The notes under the pieces: model-generated
The model's input: only the letters and a program-made list of their open reading frames with translations
Database searches by the model: none
Told to the model about the DNA's origin: nothing
Translations under genes and position numbers: made by a program
Shown here: positions 6,422 to 10,533 of the stretch, piece after piece
How positions within the stretch are numbered: the first letter of the stretch is position 1
Layout: each line of letters begins with the position of its first letter
Assembly: GCA_900767815.1 (NCBI GenBank)
Contig: CAAGAM010000106.1
Span: 1 to 10,533, forward strand
Direction of reading: 5' to 3'
From: Clostridia bacterium
GTDB lineage: Bacteria > Bacillota > Clostridia > Christensenellales > Borkfalkiaceae
DNA length: 10,533 bases

Positions 6422-7186
6422 ATGGAAGTAGGGGTGAATTTATTTTCGCTCAGAACAATGTTACAAACCGAGCGGGAAATTTATGATACGTTCACTGCAT
6501 TGAAAAAAGCGGGCGCGGCATACGTGCAATATTCGGGCGGGCTTTACAACGTAACCGTACTGAAAAACGCCGCCGAAATTTTGCCCGTCGTTTTAACGCA
6601 CGTGCCTTACGAGCGTATTGTAAACGATACAGAGACTTTAATGGAAGAACACGCGATATTCGGTTGCAAAAATATCGGTTTGGGTTGCTATCCCGCAGAG
6701 GGGTTGTTCGATAAAAACAAGTGCTTTGAAATTATAGAGGCTTTGGAAAAAGCGGCAATCAAAGCGGAAAAAAACGGCTTTAAACTGTATTTACACCACC
6801 ATTCCACCGAATTTTACCGTTTATTCGAAAATAAAACGGTGTTGGACGTGATTTTGGAACGCGCGCCGCATCTGCAAATCACGGCGGATACATATTGGTT
6901 GCAACACGGCGGCGTGTGCATTACCGATTACCTGAAAGACAGGCTTTTCGGAAAAGTGGGTTGTATTCACCTGAAAGATTATGCGATTACGGGAGTCAAC
7001 CGCGAAGATTTAAAGCCGACGTACGAGCGTGTGGGCTACGGAAACATCGATTTTCATAAAGTGGTGAAAACGGCGAAAGAGTGCGGCTCGAAATACTTTT
7101 TAATCGAGCAGGACGATGCCTGCGAAAAGCCGGAGCCGCTTCGTTTGATTATGGATTCGATTGATTATTGCATGAGGGAGTTATAA
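6422..7186 (+). CDS. TIM-barrel sugar isomerase/epimerase (AP endonuclease 2-like fold), first copy
   Basis: The 254-aa cytosolic enzyme belongs to the xylose-isomerase-like TIM-barrel superfamily. Barrel landmarks follow in order: VGVNLFSLR at strand 1 (3-11), VLTHVPYERI (57-66), KLYLHHHSTEF (121-131, the 'yHnH..EF' variant of the metal site), TADTYWLQHGG with Asp156 (154-164), IHLKDYA with His183 (182-188), the VGYGNIDFHKVV loop (204-215), and LIEQDD with Glu229 (227-232). These supply the acidic and histidine ligands for a divalent metal used in isomerisation, epimerisation or lyase chemistry at a keto-sugar. The exact substrate is not readable. The ribosome binding site is weak (AGGG near 6405-6408, far from the ATG). 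It is the first gene of the operon and overlaps the next by one base (TAATG). Start GTG/ATG alternatives nearby do not change the domain. Confidence 0.88.
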   Translation: MEVGVNLFSLRTMLQTEREIYDTFTALKKAGAAYVQYSGGLYNVTVLKNAAEILPVVLTHVPYERIVNDTETLMEEHAIFGCKNIGLGCYPAEGLFDKNKCFEIIEALEKAAIKAEKNGFKLYLHHHSTEFYRLFENKTVLDVILERAPHLQITADTYWLQHGGVCITDYLKDRLFGKVGCIHLKDYAITGVNREDLKPTYERVGYGNIDFHKVVKTAKECGSKYFLIEQDDACEKPEPLRLIMDSIDYCMREL

Positions 7187-8352
7187 TGAAAACGGTCAGA
7201 TTCGGTATTATCGGACTTGGCAATCAAGGCAGTACGTACATAAAAGAATTTTTTAATCCCGGGAAGGTTGAAAACGCGGAAATCACCGCGCTTTGCGATA
7301 TCAATCCCGATAAAATCGCGCTTGCGAAAGAATATACGCAGGGGCGGAAAATCGCGTTTTTTACCGATTATAAAGCGATGCTGGAAAGCGGTCTGATTGA
7401 CGCGGCTATGGTGGAAACGCCGCACTATTATCACCCCGAAATAGCGCAGGAGTGTTTGAAACGCGGCATTCACGTGCTTGTGGAAAAGCCCGCGGGCGTG
7501 TATGCGAAGCAGGTGAAAGAAATGAACGAAACCGCCGCAAAGTCGGGCGCGATTTTCGGAATGATGTTTAATCAGCGCACGAATTGCGTGTACCGCAAAA
7601 TGCGCGAAATAATCGCAAACGGCGAAATCGGCGAATTGCAACGCGTGGTGTGGGTGATCACAAACTGGTATCGTTCGCAGTCGTATTACGATTCGAGCAA
7701 CTGGCGCGCCACGTGGAACGGCGAGGGCGGCGGCGTACTCATCAATCAATGTCCGCACCAACTTGATTTGTTGCAATGGGTAGTGGGGAAAATGCCCGTA
7801 TCGGTGAACGGCTTTTGCGAATACGGAAAATGGCACGATATTGAAGTAGAAGACGAAGTAACGGCGTATTTTCGCTATAAAAACGGCGCGACGGGCGTAT
7901 TTATTACCACAACGGGCGAAGCGCCTGGCGGAAACCGTCTGGAAATTGCGGGAACGAAAGGCAAATTGCTTTGCGAGAACGACAAAATAGAATTTTATCG
8001 TTTATCGGAAGACGTAAACGAATTTTCTAAGCATAATGAAGTGCTTTTCGGCCAACCGAAAGATGAAAAAATCGCCGTGGAAACGGACGGAAAAAATTCG
8101 CAACATCTTGGTATCATCAATAATTTCACGCAGGCGATTCTGGGCAAAGAAAAGCTGTTTGTAAGCGGTGCGGACGGTATAAGCAGCGTAGAATTGATGA
8201 ACGCAATCGAATATTCGGGCTGGCGCGGCGGCGCGGAAACGCAGATTCCCGTAGACGAAAACGAGTATCTGAACGCGTTGAATAAAAAGCGCGAAAGCTC
8301 GCGCAGGAAAAACGTGGCGGAAAAGCTTGCCGACACCACGGGCACATACTAA
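7186..8352 (+). CDS. Gfo/Idh/MocA family NAD(P)-dependent dehydrogenase, first copy
   Basis: The 388-aa protein starts at ATG 7186 with GAGGGAG at 7174-7180, spacing 5. That ATG is preferred over the in-frame TTG at 7168, which lies upstream of the ribosome binding site. An N-terminal Rossmann fold has GLGNQG (10-15) and Asp38 at the end of strand 2, where an acidic residue favours NAD+. VEKPAG gives the catalytic Lys101. The C-terminal sheet domain contains GEGGGVLINQCPHQLDLLQW with His191 and Asn187; the common family pattern is DxxxH, here NxxxH. The subfamily insertion NWYRSQSYYDSSNWRATW (160-177), rich in Trp/Tyr, probably lines a sugar site. Expected chemistry is reversible oxidation of a sugar or sugar-acid hydroxyl to a ketone, often at C3. 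It is translationally coupled to the upstream isomerase and followed after 15 bp by the next isomerase. The substrate is unknown. Confidence 0.92.
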   Translation: MKTVRFGIIGLGNQGSTYIKEFFNPGKVENAEITALCDINPDKIALAKEYTQGRKIAFFTDYKAMLESGLIDAAMVETPHYYHPEIAQECLKRGIHVLVEKPAGVYAKQVKEMNETAAKSGAIFGMMFNQRTNCVYRKMREIIANGEIGELQRVVWVITNWYRSQSYYDSSNWRATWNGEGGGVLINQCPHQLDLLQWVVGKMPVSVNGFCEYGKWHDIEVEDEVTAYFRYKNGATGVFITTTGEAPGGNRLEIAGTKGKLLCENDKIEFYRLSEDVNEFSKHNEVLFGQPKDEKIAVETDGKNSQHLGIINNFTQAILGKEKLFVSGADGISSVELMNAIEYSGWRGGAETQIPVDENEYLNALNKKRESSRRKNVAEKLADTTGTY

Positions 8353-8367
8353 GGGGAATTTATAAAA

Positions 8368-9219
8368 ATGATCAGGTTATGCGCGTTTTCCGATGAGGCG
8401 AGCGATTCGCTCGAAGGGCAGATTGCCGCGTTGCTTCGGAATAACATAAAACTTACCGAATTGCGTTCCGTCGGCGGCGTGAACGTGAAAGATTTTACAA
8501 ACGAACAGGCGGAAGCGTATGCGAAACAACTTGCCGAAAGCGGCATACGGGTGTGGGCAATCGGTTCGCCTCTCGGCAAAACGGATATATCGAAAGATTT
8601 TGCGGAATACGAAAAAACGGTGCGCCGCGTATGCGAAATCGCGAATATATTCGGGTGCGATAAGATACGAGTTTTCAGTTTTTATAACGCTTATTGTCAG
8701 AGCGAAAAAGTGTTTGAAAATCTTTGTCGTATGGTGAAAATTGCGGACGGGTACGGTATAACGCTGTATCACGAGAATGAAAAAGGCATTTACGGCGATA
8801 CCGCTGAAAGAGTAGCGGCGATTAAAAAGAACGTAAGCGGACTGAAATTCGTGTTTGATCCCGCGAATTATGTGCAGGTAGGCGAAGACGTAGCCGCCGC
8901 GCTGGATAAATCGGGTGCGGATGCGGCGTATTTTCATATCAAAGACGCGATAAAAGCCACGGGCGAGATTGTACCCGCGGGCGAGGGAAACGGCGAAATC
9001 GAAAAACTGATTACGCTTGCTACGGGCGATAAAGTGTTTACGATTGAGCCGCATTTGTCGCTTTTCAAGGCGTATGCGGCAATCGACGATACCGAGTTGA
9101 AGAATAAATATCATTTTAACACGAACGATGAAGCGTTTGATTTCGCGGTGAACGCGCTGAAAAGTTTATTAAAAAAACAAGGCTACGAAGAAACGACAGA
9201 AGGTGTTATTAAACGATAA
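8368..9219 (+). CDS. TIM-barrel sugar phosphate isomerase/epimerase, second copy
   Basis: The 283-aa protein has an ATG at 8368 and AAGGGG at 8351-8356 overlapping the previous stop codon, with a longish 11-nt spacing. It belongs to the same superfamily as the first isomerase but to a different branch. Strand 1 is FSDEAS, strand 2 has TELRSVGGVNV with Glu31, and ITLYHENE provides Glu136. FVFDPANY provides Asp164, YFHIKDA His190, AGEGNGEI forms the typical loop (204-211), and FTIEPH Glu227. The Glu/Asp/His/Glu quartet is the standard divalent-metal site for proton-shuttle chemistry on ketoses. The two barrels in one operon are clearly not duplicates of each other: lengths, loops and metal-site variants differ. 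They probably catalyse different steps. The cytosolic location is inferred from the absence of a signal peptide. Confidence 0.9.
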   Translation: MIRLCAFSDEASDSLEGQIAALLRNNIKLTELRSVGGVNVKDFTNEQAEAYAKQLAESGIRVWAIGSPLGKTDISKDFAEYEKTVRRVCEIANIFGCDKIRVFSFYNAYCQSEKVFENLCRMVKIADGYGITLYHENEKGIYGDTAERVAAIKKNVSGLKFVFDPANYVQVGEDVAAALDKSGADAAYFHIKDAIKATGEIVPAGEGNGEIEKLITLATGDKVFTIEPHLSLFKAYAAIDDTELKNKYHFNTNDEAFDFAVNALKSLLKKQGYEETTEGVIKR

Positions 9220-9239
9220 ATGAAAGATCTTTAAAGGGT

Positions 9240-9374
9240 ATGGAAAGCTCGCCCGGGCTTGAAAACTGGAAGCAATACAACAAGCTGAAAGAGATCGGAA
9301 TGGATAAACTTGCTTCTATGCAGGCGGTGGCGCACGGCAGCGGCGGGATCTGGACTCCGCCCGTAAAACAATAG
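9240..9374 (+). pseudogene. Short coding remnant, possibly the tail of a sugar-binding protein gene
   Basis: A 44-codon frame reads MESSPGLENWKQYNKLKEIG and continues to ...GIWTPPVKQ before TAG at 9372-9374. AAAGGG lies only 1 nt before its ATG, which is too close for efficient initiation. The frame is open further upstream and overlaps the end of the isomerase gene. The segment 'GLENWKQYNKLKEIGMDKL' resembles the helical C-termini of family-1 ABC sugar-binding lipoproteins, which would suit a catabolic operon, but the match is short and from memory. It may be a leftover of a deleted gene, explaining the unusually wide 168-bp gap inside an otherwise tight operon. Alternatively it is a small real protein. 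Confidence 0.35.
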
Positions 9375-9387
9375 AACGTACGGTAAA

Positions 9388-10368
9388 ATGGAAAAACAAA
9401 TGAAAGCGGCGGTAATCGGTATCGGCGTAATCGGCAAAGTGCACCTTGAAGCGCTTGCGCGGCTGAATATACGCGTTACGGCGGTGTGCGATACCGATGA
9501 AAACAAAATCAAAAATTTGCAGGGCGTAAAAAAATACGCCGATTATAAAAAAATGATCGACGAGGGCGATTTTGATGTAGTGCATATCTGCACGCCGCAC
9601 TATCTTCACGCCGAGATGATTGTTTACGCGTTGAAAAAGAACAAAAACGTGCTTTGCGAAAAGCCGCTTTGCATATCGCACAAAGAGATTTCCGAAATTC
9701 TCGAAGCCGAAAAAAATTCGCGCGGGATTCTGGGCGTGTGTCTGCAAAACCGCTACAATTTATCGAGTATCGCCGTTAAAGAGTATTTAAAAGATAAAAA
9801 AGTGCTTTCGGCGCACGGCAGCGTATCGTGGAAGCGCGACGAGGCGTATTATAAAAGCGGCGCATGGCGGGGCAAAAAGCGCACCGAGGGCGGCGGCGTG
9901 CTGATCAATCAGGCGTTGCACACGCTGGACTTAGTGCAATGGTTTTGCGGCTTCCCGAGTGAAGTGTACGCAAATTGCGAAAATTATCTGCATAAGCGCG
10001 CGATCGAAGTGGAAGATACGGTTACGGCGGTATTCAAAGGTGAAGCGAATTTTGATTTTTTCGCCACTTCGTGCGCCGCAAGCGATCTGCCCGTTACGGT
10101 GGAATTAAAAACGGAAAACGGCGCGGTGTTGCTCCTGCCCGATTGCGCCGTGGCGAACGGAAAAATGCTTGCGATCGATGAAAGCCGCACTTATTTCGGA
10201 AAATGCGATTACGGGCGCGGACATAATTCGTTGATTGCAGATTTTTACAGCTGTGTTTCGCGCGGCGAGAAATTTTGGATTAACGGCGAAGAAGGGGCGA
10301 AAGTGGTGAAACTGATTTTGGCGGTATACGAAAGCAATGGCAAAGAAGTGAAAATCGGCGAGGCATAA
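9388..10368 (+). CDS. Gfo/Idh/MocA family NAD(P)-dependent dehydrogenase, second copy
   Basis: The 326-aa protein has a Rossmann domain with GIGVIG (11-16) and Asp35 at the end of strand 2 (VCDTD), pointing to NAD+. NVLCEKPLC gives Lys92, and LQNRYN (119-124) and GGGVLINQALHTLDLVQW give Asn174/His178, the same NxxxH variation as the other dehydrogenase. The C-terminal part (IEVEDTVTAVF, then SLIADFYSCV) is the usual substrate and oligomer domain. At 326 aa it is near the family's ordinary length, about 60 residues shorter than its operon partner, mainly because it lacks the Trp/Tyr-rich insertion. It is therefore a second, distinct oxidoreductase. The start is uncertain: ATG 9388 has no clear ribosome binding site, while ATG 9400 (MKAAVIG) has GGA 7 nt upstream and matches how homologues usually begin. 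It precedes uxuA with a 1-bp gap. Confidence 0.9.
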   Translation: MEKQMKAAVIGIGVIGKVHLEALARLNIRVTAVCDTDENKIKNLQGVKKYADYKKMIDEGDFDVVHICTPHYLHAEMIVYALKKNKNVLCEKPLCISHKEISEILEAEKNSRGILGVCLQNRYNLSSIAVKEYLKDKKVLSAHGSVSWKRDEAYYKSGAWRGKKRTEGGGVLINQALHTLDLVQWFCGFPSEVYANCENYLHKRAIEVEDTVTAVFKGEANFDFFATSCAASDLPVTVELKTENGAVLLLPDCAVANGKMLAIDESRTYFGKCDYGRGHNSLIADFYSCVSRGEKFWINGEEGAKVVKLILAVYESNGKEVKIGEA

Positions 10369-10369
10369 T

Positions 10370-10533
10370 ATGAAATTAACGTTCAGATGGTACGGGGAAA
10401 AAGATTGTATTCCTCTTGAATATATCAAACAAATACAGGGCATGACGGGCGTGGTAACGGCGGTGTACGACGTCCCCGTGGGCGAAGTGTGGAACGTTTC
10501 CGCGTTGCAACGTTTAAAAACGCTGGCAAACGG
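10370..10533 (+). CDS. uxuA: Mannonate dehydratase, N-terminal part (runs off the window)
   Basis: ATG at 10370 has GCGAGG at 10358-10363, spacing 6. The 54 visible residues include KLTFRWYGEKDCIPLEYIKQ, GMTGVVTAVYDVPVGEVW and LQRLKTLAN. The FRWYG start and the GVV.A.YD.PVGEVW block are diagnostic of UxuA. The enzyme, Mn2+/Fe2+-dependent and cytosolic, dehydrates D-mannonate to 2-keto-3-deoxy-D-gluconate in glucuronate catabolism. The fold is again a TIM barrel. Its presence fixes the theme of the operon as hexuronic/aldonic acid use. UxuB and KDG kinase/aldolase genes may follow beyond the window. Only the first sixth or so of the protein is seen, so intactness cannot be judged. Confidence 0.92.
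   Translation, partial: MKLTFRWYGEKDCIPLEYIKQIQGMTGVVTAVYDVPVGEVWNVSALQRLKTLAN

Noticed and set aside
7165..7836. Long minus-strand open frame (223 aa) opposite the first Gfo/Idh/MocA gene
   Set aside because: It is a shadow of a well-supported dehydrogenase; its His/Arg/Phe-rich composition is what antisense of GCG/GAA-rich coding gives, and it lacks a ribosome binding site.
8377..9114. Minus-strand open frame (245 aa) opposite the second isomerase
   Set aside because: Same reasoning: the plus-strand gene has full metal-site motifs, while the antisense product has an unnatural Arg/Phe/Ile/His-rich composition.
1..10533. CRISPR arrays, tRNA or rRNA genes
   Set aside because: No regularly spaced repeats and no tRNA or rRNA signatures were seen on either strand.

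Overview
The window looks like a chromosome segment from a low-to-moderate GC Gram-positive anaerobe, probably an uncultured gut Clostridia-type Firmicute. This rests on strong AAGGGG/GAGG-type ribosome binding sites, consensus TTGAAA/TTTACA-17-TATAAT promoters, U-tract terminators and a hexuronate (UxuA) catabolic operon. The taxonomic placement is inference from style, not from a marker gene.

Left part (1 to about 5360) is an accessory or turnover zone. It opens with the 5' end of a transposase orfA-like gene on the minus strand (1-164). Next comes a two-gene plus-strand unit with its own promoter (298-326): a 386-aa HAD-superfamily phosphatase with a helical C-terminal extension (374-1534), then an SF1B (RecD/Pif1-like) helicase gene (1618-3513). 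The helicase gene is broken twice, by an internal deletion near 1744-1752 and by an exact 7-bp tandem duplication at 2184-2197. A strong double-hairpin terminator (3588-3649) closes the unit. An AT-rich orphan gene of unknown function (3942-4559) follows, with an excellent extended -10 promoter. Between 4560 and 5360 there are only remnants: a decayed piece of an AlbA_2-type (RecG-like, ATP-binding) regulator gene and hairpins.

The centre (5193-6267, minus strand) holds an AraC-family regulator. Behind it lie the C-terminal stump of a second AraC regulator and two tandem intrinsic terminators.

The right part (6332-10533, plus strand) is a tight catabolic operon, divergent from the AraC gene. 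It encodes a TIM-barrel sugar isomerase/epimerase, a Gfo/Idh/MocA dehydrogenase, a second TIM-barrel isomerase/epimerase, a short coding remnant, a second Gfo/Idh/MocA dehydrogenase and the beginning of mannonate dehydratase uxuA. UxuA feeds mannonate into 2-keto-3-deoxygluconate. The paired NAD(P)-dependent dehydrogenases and metal-dependent TIM-barrel enzymes suggest an oxidise-then-rearrange or oxidise-then-cleave route delivering a hexuronate or hexuronide, with AraC as the likely inducer-responsive switch.

The two most interesting items are the HAD phosphatase + SF1 helicase pair, a possible undescribed defence-type module caught while decaying, and the double dehydrogenase/double isomerase hexuronate operon.
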